Source: Symbiodinium microadriaticum (taxonomy: Eukaryota; Sar; Dinophyceae; Suessiales; Symbiodiniaceae). From it: DNA of 64,000 nucleotides. Shown here piece after piece: positions 55,839 to 64,000 of the stretch. Within the stretch, counting starts at the first letter, position 1; every line of letters begins with the position of its first letter. The notes beneath the pieces are model-generated. The model saw only the letters and a list, made by a program, of their open reading frames with translations. It was not told the DNA's origin and did no database searches. The stretch spans positions 1-64,000 of the forward strand of contig LSRX01000702.1 of the NCBI GenBank assembly GCA_001939145.1, read 5' to 3'. Made by a program: the position numbers and the translations under genes.

Positions 55839-58575
55839 GATTCGACGCCGGGTACGCACAGTCCAGCAGCAGAAAGTTGACCAGCTTATCGAACAAGCCA
55901 TGAAATCACCAGGAGGCGGCCTGCAAGGTTTATATCAGGTTTCCAGCAAGCTCCGCCCAAAATCCTCAAGACGCACCATCCATTTCAGAGACGCCTCGGG
56001 TCATTTGATGAGCCCAACACAAGAACTCCAGGCACTCCAAGAATACTTCACAGAACTTTACCAGTCTGCATCGGTCGCCTTCGCCGACTGGCGGCTGGTG
56101 GAACCTATGAACATCACGAATGAGGAGGTGAGCAATGCGCTAGCACAAGTGTCTGGGCGAAAGGCTCTTCCTCCAGGACAGGCTCCCGCATCCTTATGGA
56201 AGGCGACAGCTCCGATCCTTACACCCTACATTGCTGACACCTTCAATAAGATACTGCAGCCCGGCACCCTACATGTCCCTGAAGACTGGCACAGATCGCA
56301 GCTCACTTTAATCCCCAAACCCAACAAACCACCGAGTGCACCGTCCAACCTACGCCCGATTTCTGTGCTACCGATGTGGTCAAACCTTCTAGCTAAGATA
56401 GCTGCGGATAGGTTACGCCCGTTTTTGTTGACAGCCCTTCAAGACGTTCCGCAATTCGCTTATTTGGCGGGCCGGCAAGTGGCGGACGCTCTGGACCGGG
56501 TAGCGTCGCACTGTTTTCGTGTTCCTGAGAGTTTGCAAGGCGGAGGGCGCTCGATCTTCAAATTACACAAAGGCCTCAAAGACTCTGCCCTCAATGGGGG
56601 TATGCAGCTTTCATTGGATTTATCTAAAGCGTACGATAGGCTGCCCAGAGCTCGCCTTTTGCAAACTCTCGAACGAATCGGCACGCCTTCAGACTTGGTG
56701 TCATTAATCATGTTTATCCATGACCAGGCATTGATTGTTCTCACCAAGCATGAAGCCAGCACACAGGTACGCATGGGACGGGGTATACGCCAAGGCTGTG
56801 GATTATCACCGCTATTGTGGATCGGGTTCACACTGTTGTTGTTTGACCGATTGCAATCCCAGCTACCACCCCAGGCCCTCACGGCCTACGCCGAGGATTT
56901 CCATGTGCACTGGGAATTTCAGCACCCGCGTGACTTTCGCAACGCCATCGCCCAACTCCCGCAAATCCTAAAAGCCTTGCGCGACTTCGGGATGGATATA
57001 GCCCTAGATAAGACGGTTATCCTACTAGCCATCAAGGGACGCTCAGCACCGAGTCTGTTGAAGGACTTTACGTCCACGATTGGAGGGAAGCGGTGCCTAG
57101 TGCTCCGCCATCCGACAGGCCTCACCCACCTCCCCATTAGGACCACGCACCAGTACTTAGGGGTATGCATAGGATACAACAACTTTGAACTGAACACGGT
57201 ACGGCATAGGCTGGCCTTGTCCTGGGTGGCATTCCATCGACTGCACGTGTTCCTCAAACATGCTCAGGTCCCACTGAGTCGAAGGATCCAGCTGTGGCAG
57301 GCATGTATATGGTCTATAATGCAACATGGGTTGAGTGCTATAGGTGCTGATATGATTGGAGCCAAACTTTTAGTTTCGCAGGTCAGCCGCCAACTCCGCA
57401 TGGTAGCACGCAGTCCCGCCCATGTAAGCCATGAGACCTCGGCTGCACTCTTTACAAGACTCCGAATCCAGACTCCTCTGCTACAGCTGCGCCAAGCCTC
57501 TCTGCAGCGTATTGAGCGCAGCCGTCAATCGATTGGCCATCTGCAACCCCCCAGAGTCCATCAATGGTGGGATGTTGTCCCCACAACCTTCTCACCAGCC
57601 GAGCCGGAAGAGACCAGGGTACGTTTAAAAGAAGTCACTCAGATTTGTACAAACACACACACCTGCCCGGTCTGTGGAATAGGATTCACTAGTCATCATG
57701 CGGTCAGTGTGCACCTAGGCAAACAGCACCCTGCCTACCGTACCCCCCGCACGACCAACCCCACCATCAAAAACCGCCGGAATGATGAAGTAGCTAGACG
57801 TCATGCACTAGATGGACTCCCGAAGTGTAGACACTGTTTGAAGTCCTTCCGAGCGTGGCCACAGTTCTTTGGCCATTTTCATCAGGAGGCCTGTCCAGTT
57901 TTTCACGCTCACACAACCACTGAGCCCAAGCAGACTCACGCTCCACCAACAGATGCAAAGATGGCGACAGACCTTCTCGCACATGGGGCGTCCGCGCCGG
58001 AGGAGGTTACTGCGCCACCACCAGCACCTCAACCGTTGTTTTATGACAGTTCCATGCAAAGCCTTGCCTCCAGTGGCGATTTAAAAACCTTGGCAGCGGC
58101 GATTCGCCAACGAGGGTTCCTGAATCATTGTCCTGAATGTTTTCAGTGGTGCACCAGTCCTGCCTACTTATCCAGACATGCTGTCAAAGCACGTAGCAAT
58201 GTAGCTGCGACCCAAGATGCTGTCCTCAGCTGGCTCCACCTTAAGCCAGTCACACCACACCCAAAAGGAACTCCTCCATCTGTCGGACCCAGCTGGTTGT
58301 ATAGGATCCTGACTCCCCCGCCCATAAACCTGCCCGATCTTGGACTGATCACCACCCCTATAAGTAAGCACGGCCACCCGAATCCCGGCACCAGGAGCCC
58401 CTGCTCACTTGCCGGGCAGCGGCTGCACCGCCTTGGCAGGCTAGGGTCGCAAGTTTGCACATGCAATAGGACTCCCCGCCCGCATGCTCTCAGCCAGTGC
58501 CCACACTTCTTCTGGAAGTGCACCCCTGCGAATTCTGCAACTCCTGGTACAAGGTTCGTCCAGCGACTCATTTAG
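55839..58575 (+). pseudogene. LINE reverse transcriptase with zinc fingers; YADD box reads YAED
   Basis: The frame is open for over 900 codons. RT motifs in order: LTLIPKPNKPPSAPSNLRPI (fingers), MQLSLDLSKAYDRLPRA (motif A aspartate), IRQGCGLSPLLWIGF (motif B), LTAYAEDFHVHW (motif C) and HQYLGVCIGYNN (motif E-like). In motif C the first of the paired aspartates is glutamate (GAG at 56893-56895), which should impair metal binding. Three zinc-finger-like modules follow: CPVCGIGFTSHHAVSVHLGK, CRHCLKSFRAWPQFFGHFH and CPECFQWCTSPAYLSRH. The end is frameshifted: a C2HC motif (CEFCNSWYKVRPATHLERC) lies in another frame at 58531-58587. This enzyme copies element RNA at nicked target DNA. Confidence 0.9.
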
Positions 58576-58619
58576 AGCGTTGCCCGATCTTGTGGATCTG
58601 TGGTCACCTTTTTGCCCGT

Positions 58620-59782
58620 TTTCACACATTAAAAGATCCCCGACAGGCTTCCCGGAAGCAAGGGCGGAACTTGCTCAGTTCAGCCAGATGATTCCAGCGC
58701 TCCCCTCTACGGGACCTCCCTCATCGGCAGGCGAGCAAGCGGAGATGGAGCTGGAGAAGGAGAAAAGGGGCATGGAAGCCGAGGACCACGCCTCCCCGGA
58801 AGCATCCCAGACGAAGTATGCCAAGGGCGAGTGGAAGGGAGACAAGGCCCCGGATCAGGCAGGAGCCTCTGGAGTGGGGAAGGGCCGACAGGAGCCCAGC
58901 CCGCCGAAGGAAGCCGACCGGAAAAAGCCGCAGCCTTCGCCGAGCCGTCCGCGAGGAGAACAGGCCCAGAGTTCCAATTGGAACCCTCGGGGGGCTCGCC
59001 AGAACCAGGGCAGCAACTGGCAGCGCTCCCAGTGGCCAAGCCGAAGGGAGTACAGGGAGAGCCGCGAGGAGAAGAGCTGGGAACAAGAGGAGAAAATTCG
59101 CGAGCTCCTCGTTCAGGTTGCCAGGTTGACGATCAGGTTGGAGGACCAACTCGCGATCAACAACCTCGACAGCGAGTTCATTCTCTTCTTCCAAACGCGG
59201 TCGAGCAACAACCCCTGGTCGATTACGGACAGCCTCTACAAAGTAGGGGTGGACTGGAAAGGCCAGAAAGAGCAAAACCCCCAGAGCCTCACGCAACCGA
59301 TGCGGAATGTGATGCTGTATTGCGTTCTGAACAGCATGCTCGAAATGATGCGGCGCATGGAGGACCCCACCCAGGAGGATGTGTTGCAGCGCGCCAAGGA
59401 GCTCAAGCTGACGGAGGGGACAGCGTATGTGTATATGAGGTGGAGTCAGGAGGCGAAAGCCCACGAGAAGGACACAGCCGATCCCCTCGAGCATACGGAG
59501 GCGGTCCAAATGGTTACCAACATGATGACGTACACGGCGTTCCCGGACGTCGTGGGCCGCTTCCACGCTCTGAGGCCCTTGACGCAGAATCTCTCCTCGG
59601 AGGTGATTCCTTTCCTTGTGACGCTGCAGAATCGCTCGGAAGCCAGCCAGGAGATGTACAAGCTTTTCAGGCGTTTGTGCAGAAATGCCGTTACCCACTT
59701 AGTGGGAATGACAGTCCGCCCCTCCAAGTTGGGCCGCTCGCCGCTAGCCCAGCAAGTGGATCGCATGGTGCAACGCATGTGA
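58620..59782 (+). CDS. LINE gag-like protein
   Basis: The frame (open from before 58500) has a charged, proline-rich amino part (RPRGEQAQSSNWNPRGARQN), then a conserved-looking helical core: KIRELLVQVARLTIRLEDQL, FILFFQTRSSNNPWSITDSL, MRNVMLYCVLNSMLEMMRRM and FHALRPLTQNLSSEVIPFLV, ending LGRSPLAQQVDRMVQRM. I recall this core as widespread next to dinoflagellate LINE RTs; its role is probably RNA binding or particle assembly, by position only. It overlaps the end of the RT frame and is followed by the USP-like domain in the -1 frame. It appears intact. Confidence 0.65.
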
Positions 59783-59784
59783 AC

Positions 59785-60627
59785 CCCAACCCGGCTAAGG
59801 TTTTATCCCTTAGCCTAGTTAATAGGGGGTCCCACTGCTATGCTAACGGCAGCATACACGCACTGTTATGGTCCATGACATCATGCGAGACCTCACGTGC
59901 AGTGCCCAGTCCGGGAATACCGGTTGCATTGCCAGCTTTTGGGCGATTTTTGCAATGGCTCAGCAGAGGAAATGCAAGAGTAGAACTTTGGACCATTAGG
60001 GCTTGGCAAGACTCCGTGCAAGGCTGGGCACAACCTCACACACAGCATGATGCCGCGGAGTTTTTGCAATTCCTCAGCCGACTGTTCTGTGTGCGTTCGA
60101 TGCTGGGAACCTGGCTGGCTTTGCAGGACTCGGATTCAGTTGAGCCCCATGTCCTGGATAGTGGTAATTTTTGGCCCTTAATTCTACTCTCACCCCTGCC
60201 CGACAGCACTATCCCCGCCCAAGAATATACCACACTTCAGCGACTCATCATCCTATGGAGAAACCAAGCTTCCAGGCATGCCGCGCAGACTGCATCTGCT
60301 CTCCCTATGCTGTTTCCAGTGCAGGTGAATCGCTTCGATAGCCAGGGGCAGAAGGTACATACCATGATCAAACCCAGTGCGGCTGTGTATGTCCCACATT
60401 TCACTGCCAATGGCATCCACACTGCATCGTGCCGATATCAGCTTCGGGCCATCGTTTTTCACATCGGAGCGACGAAACTGCAAGGGCATTATAGGGTTGC
60501 TCTGTTGCAGGACGGTAGGCTGCAGCACGTAACAGATGACAACATCTGTGCAGAAATGTGTAGCACATCGGTAGAAGAACTTGTGAATAGGAATTCATAT
60601 ATTTTCTTGCTAAGCAAGAATGCGTGA
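59785..60627 (+). CDS. LINE-borne USP (peptidase C19)-like domain
   Basis: This is a frame of about 280 codons lying -1 to the gag-like frame and already open from 58.83 kb, so a -1 shift could fuse the two. Motifs match a ubiquitin-specific protease: VNRGSHCYANGSIHALLWSM (Cys box, normally NxGNTCYxNSxLQ), QHDAAEFLQFLSRLFC (QQDAxEF box), LPMLFPVQVNRFDSQGQK (core strand, LxxxLxRF), RYQLRAIVFHIGATKLQGHY (His box) and SYIFLLSKN (final strand). Candidate catalytic residues (Cys of HCYAN, His of GHYRV) are present. USPs cut ubiquitin from proteins; a retroelement copy might protect its own proteins from degradation or process a polyprotein, which is speculation. No ATG of its own is obvious. Confidence 0.7.
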   Translation, partial: PNPAKVLSLSLVNRGSHCYANGSIHALLWSMTSCETSRAVPSPGIPVALPAFGRFLQWLSRGNARVELWTIRAWQDSVQGWAQPHTQHDAAEFLQFLSRLFCVRSMLGTWLALQDSDSVEPHVLDSGNFWPLILLSPLPDSTIPAQEYTTLQRLIILWRNQASRHAAQTASALPMLFPVQVNRFDSQGQKVHTMIKPSAAVYVPHFTANGIHTASCRYQLRAIVFHIGATKLQGHYRVALLQDGRLQHVTDDNICAEMCSTSVEELVNRNSYIFLLSKNA

Positions 60628-61009
60628 ACCTAGTGACACCTCTTGCGCATTGGTTCTCTCTACACTCATTCTAGATTTCCTGACTTTGTGTTGCTATGGC
60701 CGTGTTTTTCCTGAACAGAGCATCTTTCAAGGAGAGCTGGCGATTTTTGAATACGAAGTGGCCACAATCTTTCTTTTGACTTTTCCTTTGCCGATAACAT
60801 TAGTTCTCCCTGCCGCTTACGGGGCGCTTCACGCCGGGCAGGGTTGCGTTTAATTTATTCTCTCTTACTTTTGGTTTGTGTTACAGCTTTATCGGCAAAC
60901 GGCTTCAGCAGGTTCCCTGGGTGCCCTAAGCGGCATGCGTCCGTGAGACGCCGGCCTGGACCGCCATTAGCATCGCGAGACTCATCTTGCGGCGAGCGTG
61001 AGTGAGTGA
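60628..61009 (+). other. Putative LINE 3' untranslated region
   Basis: Non-coding apart from a short hydrophobic frame (60620-60853). It ends at a (TATG)n tract, a usual kind of 3' border for LINEs. Confidence 0.4.
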
Positions 61010-61193
<184 letters not shown>

Positions 61194-61204
61194 TTGCATG
61201 GTCG

Positions 61205-61417
61205 TGGGATGAACTGGGAGAGGACGCGTGTCAGCTTTTGTTTGGCCTTTGTTTGCAGCAGGCGATGCGCATGTCGATTGAACATCTCGACAGGCCGGGA
61301 CACTTCTGCTCATCTGGGGCACTGTTGAAGCCAACCCTGGCTAGGCCATGTGCGTTGTACGCACTGTACGAGGGCCACAGAGGTCGGCCCAGCTCAGGAC
61401 GGGATTTCGATCATTGA
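61205..61417 (+). CDS. Candidate exon
   Basis: The frame reads [40 protein letters not shown] and [19 protein letters not shown] up to a stop. An acceptor-like TTTGTTTGCAG lies at 61250-61260, so the exon may start there. Unknown protein. Confidence 0.35.
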   Translation, partial: WDELGEDACQLLFGLCLQQAMRMSIEHLDRPGHFCSSGALLKPTLARPCALYALYEGHRGRPSSGRDFDH

Positions 61418-61502
61418 GATGTTGGTCTGATCCGCTCGTTGGGAGTGTCAGCCTGTGGCTGTGGAGCCCCGGTGCCAGCATCGGCAGTGGATGTTGCCTT
61501 GC

Positions 61503-61617
61503 AGAAGCAGCGGCACCTCGAATTGATATAGACATGTCTCAGTTTCAGGCCGAGACCATGCACATCAGCGACCTTGCACGGGTCGCTCCACAGAACGCCC
61601 CCTTCAAGCTCTCCTGA
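61503..61617 (+). CDS. Candidate terminal exon
   Basis: After the TTGCCTTGCAG acceptor the frame reads EAAAPRIDIDMSQFQAETMH and ISDLARVAPQNAPFKLS to TGA. It may pair with the exon upstream. Not recognised. Confidence 0.35.
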
Positions 61618-62682
61618 TGCACCCGTTTGCCAACTGCCAACACATGTTACAGAAAGTAGCTTGTTGCCCAGCACTCACGAAAACACGTTTGCAGGGCCAG
61701 TGATCTCTTCCTCTCCCAATGCCACTGGCAGTTGTGGCATGGGTCTCCGATTTACGTTTCTCTGTCATGGAATTTAGTACCATGAGCCGAACACAGCCGA
61801 GCCGACTCACAGCCCTTCCCTAGCTCGATGCAGTGTTGGAACCCAGCCACGAGCTCATGTGCACATGATGACCCTGCCCACCCAACCTGGAGATGTCTAG
61901 GGCTTACAGGACGCAAAGCCGCACCAGAAACAAGCATGCATGCACGCTTTAGAGAATCCTTCCTTGGCTGCAAGACGCGGCATCGGTTTCTTACAGTTCG
62001 GCAGATTCAAAAGAGCCTTACCTACATCTGCTCAATCTGTCTAGGTAGCCTTGTTTTGCAGGAACCGCAAACGCTTGCGCGGAGTTCTGCGTTGCAGCCT
62101 GAGTCTGCGATCACTCAAGTGAAGCGCTTCCGCATTATCGGCTCTGCCATGCTCAGGTGAAGCACCTGCATCAGAAGCTGCTTCCAAAGCTCTCGGCTTT
62201 CCGCGGATTCTGGGAGGCCCTGCCTTGCCTGGCCTCTATGTATGTGTGTGTGTGTGTGCACTGCAAGTCGGAGGACACGCGTCTCCAGGTAGCCATGCGA
62301 GAAAGTGGCCTTCTTAAGACTCGTCCAAGACATCTGAAGTGCGATGATCTTCGCAATGCACCTTTGAGTAGAGAGAGACAGAGACGGAAGGCTTCGAGGA
62401 GCTGGATGCCGAGTTCATAGAGAAGTGCCCTCGCCAACTGTCTTCTTGATGTTGTAGCAAACGCTGTGACCCTGACGCAGTACTACCCAGCCTTTAACAG
62501 GAACCCGGGCGTTCCAGATGGATGTTGTGCGGCGGTGGCCTTGGTTTCGGGACATCGCGTAGCAGGAACCTCAGATTCAATTGGCTGTTAAATTCTGCTT
62601 CATGTGCTTCGTTGCGTTGAAGCCTCTCTATTCAGTGTGCTGGCTAGGTCATCAGCACATTGGGTGATGTTGCGGCTGTGGC
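61618..62682. other. No firm gene
   Basis: A short reading TEGFEELDAEFIEKCPRQLS ending in TGA near 62430 and a segment after TGCTCAG at 62157 (VKHLHQKLLPKLSAFRGFWE) are the only hints. A (TG)n run lies at 62240-62258. Confidence 0.3.
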
Positions 62683-62907
62683 GTGCTGCCCGAACAGATG
62701 GCGAAGTTTCATGACACACACACACACACGCAGGGACATCTGGGCAAACAAGGCCAATGTCATTTGCATAAGGTGTGCATGCGAAATGGAGAAGCACTGG
62801 AGTTTCTCAAGCCGCATGCTCCGCTCTCAAGCGATCTTGAGAAGTCCGTTGCAAGCCCGACTCACTGCTTGCACGATGCATGTGGGAGAGGTCGCACCTG
62901 GCGTCGA
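62683..62907 (+). CDS. Candidate exon with His/Cys-rich segment
   Basis: The frame contains CHLHKVCMRNGEALEFLKPH, SSDLEKSVASPTHCLHDACG and a (CA)n-encoded HTHTH stretch. Cys and His spacing could bind a metal but matches no family I know. An acidic reading (DEDDDEDDEPPDAAPSQ) in another frame follows at about 62905 before a possible donor. Confidence 0.3.
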
Positions 62908-63009
62908 TGAGGATGATGACGAAGATGACGAGCCTCCAGACGCAGCGCCGTCACAAGGTGCCTGACATGAACGATTCGTTCTGCCCACGGGCTGCTGGTT
63001 TCCAGGAGA

Positions 63010-63310
63010 GGGTCCAGCAATACAGTGGACAAGATCGACCGGCACTGAGAGTAAAACAAAGCGACGAAGAGAAGAGCAGCTTTGCAGATGTGGCCCGATG
63101 TCTAGGCTGGGAGATGCCGACTTCAAGAAGCAGAATGGTTCTCCGCAACTATCGTCAACACCAGAAACGAAGGTGCTCAATGCATCGCAAACCGCGCGCT
63201 GACAGCATCCATGTTCCAAGATCAAGAAAGAAGCTGGATAAAATCGAAATGTATGAAGGGCTTTGCTTTCGAAAGTCTTGGCCGGTGTTAAAAGCACAGA
63301 GGGCTAATGC
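63010..63310 (+). CDS. Candidate basic exon
   Basis: After GGTTTCCAG the frame reads ERVQQYSGQDRPALRVKQSD, EEKSSFADVARCLGWEMPTS and SRMVLRNYRQHQKRRCSMHR. The opposite strand is open too, so strand is not certain. Unknown product. Confidence 0.3.
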
Positions 63311-63313
63311 AGC

Positions 63314-63589
63314 ATGGGGAATACGGGCAGGGCTGTGCTGTGCATGTGCGTGTGCATCAGCACGGATCCAAAGGCTGCCCACACCTACACCCGTGACCTG
63401 GAGGTCTTGCATCTAGAGTCTCCGCATTTGGGCCTTGCATTCGTGCCGTGCGCTTACCCTCTCCGGAACACGGTCTTTTGCATCCTCTGCCAGCACAACT
63501 TGTTCGGATATCAAGGTGCCGAGCTCTCTATAATGCCATCGGCAAGAGTACTGCCGTGTCTACGGTGTCGAAGTGTGGATCCCATCTGA
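63314..63589 (+). CDS. Candidate exon, cysteine-containing
   Basis: The frame contains LEVLHLESPHLGLAFVPCAY, PLRNTVFCILCQHNLFGYQG and RVLPCLRCRSVDPI. The CILC and CLRC pairs are suggestive of metal binding, with no family match. The final 400 bases of the window add only overlapping alanine-rich frames. Confidence 0.3.
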   Translation: MGNTGRAVLCMCVCISTDPKAAHTYTRDLEVLHLESPHLGLAFVPCAYPLRNTVFCILCQHNLFGYQGAELSIMPSARVLPCLRCRSVDPI

Positions 63590-64000
63590 GCGGTGCAGTC
63601 GGTGCTGTCTCGGCAATGCCAACTATAAGGCGTTGCGCGCCCCGCGCGAGAATGGCTGCGGGAGCTCTGGTCGATGCCGCGGTGCAGTGGCTGGGGCAAG
63701 CCCGGAGCTTCAGACTTCACGGCTGCTAAGCCTGCTGAGGAGGGAGCGGCAGCTCAGGTTGGGGACCTTGGCCTCGGGTCCATCGTCGTCTTCTTTGACA
63801 GGAGCGCTGTCGGAGGGGCAATGCCGGCCGCCCATGCTCTGATGCCCGAAGGATAGAAGATGGGCCTGCCCACAAGCGGGCCAAAAAAGAGGACCCCAGC
63901 CAGGCCGACCGCCCGACAGTGACAGTCGACCGGGTCGACCGAGTCGAATTCAGTGTTTCGGGGTCAGGTGCGCCTGAGACATATCCTGCTCAAACATCGA

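Larger units (their letters stand above)
34804..61009 (+). mobile_element. Degenerate dinoflagellate LINE, split by a large insertion
   Basis: The order is ORF1 (34.8-35.7), APE-type endonuclease (36.4-37.4), endonuclease-RT linker (37.4-37.7), a 17.9-kb insertion, then the rest of the linker and RT (55.6-58.6), gag-like ORF (58.6-59.8), USP-like domain (59.8-60.6) and an untranslated tail. The left and right halves are complementary: neither repeats a domain of the other, and the linker is cut between about residue HSQEPLPP on the left and KHCLRMAIQ on the right. LINE copies are usually 5'-truncated, so a 5' half without a 3' half is best explained by interruption. Several frameshifts and a changed catalytic residue show that it is not autonomous now. 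Two independent copies, or a scaffold join, remain possible. Confidence 0.6.

Noticed and set aside
58721..59698. 325-codon minus-strand frame opposite the gag-like ORF
   Set aside because: The plus-strand reading has the recognised core and ending; the minus frame is a shadow of GC-rich codons.

Overview
The window looks like nuclear DNA of a dinoflagellate (Symbiodiniaceae or a close relative). The reasons are: interstitial TTTAGGG/CCCTAAA arrays; short coding exons separated by introns, some with GC-AG ends; an ISXO2-like DDE transposase of the intron-bearing dinoflagellate type; LINE pieces with endonuclease, reverse transcriptase, zinc-finger, gag-like and ubiquitin-protease-like parts; and a divergent cytosine-C5 DNA methyltransferase. 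Family names rest on recalled motifs, not on a search. Almost everything I can support is on the + strand.

Layout. (1) 1-34,750 is repeat-rich and gene-poor. It holds minisatellites (0.7-2.5 kb), a broken ISXO2-like transposase (2.8-3.9 kb), telomere-like tracts (4.5, 5.35 and 10.5 kb) and scattered single exons. The best-supported exons are at 12.0, 18.8-19.2, 22.7-23.1 and 27.8-28.1 kb, and none makes a complete gene. (2) 34,804-37,735 is the 5' half of a LINE: a first ORF, then an APE-type endonuclease broken by frameshifts. (3) 37,736-55,633 is about 17.9 kb that appears to interrupt that LINE. Its two ends carry a 20-bp inverted repeat with one mismatch. Inside are an unknown 294-residue ORF, an intron-containing DNA methyltransferase-like gene (39.77-41.73 kb), a perfect 0.79-kb GGGTGT array, a 0.9-kb AAATAAGG-type array containing an assembly gap, six telomere-like tracts in intron-like positions, and exons for acidic, coiled-coil, AT-hook-like and SAP-like proteins. 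(4) 55,634-61,009 is the 3' half of the LINE: reverse transcriptase with zinc fingers, a gag-like ORF and a USP-type cysteine protease-like domain. The YADD box of the reverse transcriptase reads YAED. (5) 61.0-64 kb holds a microsatellite and weak exon candidates.

How the parts relate. The endonuclease half stops just where the reverse-transcriptase half begins, so 34.8-61 kb reads best as one degenerate LINE split by a large insertion carrying a methyltransferase. That is an inference from sequence order and junction repeats, and mis-assembly is the main rival explanation: undetermined bases lie at several repeat edges.
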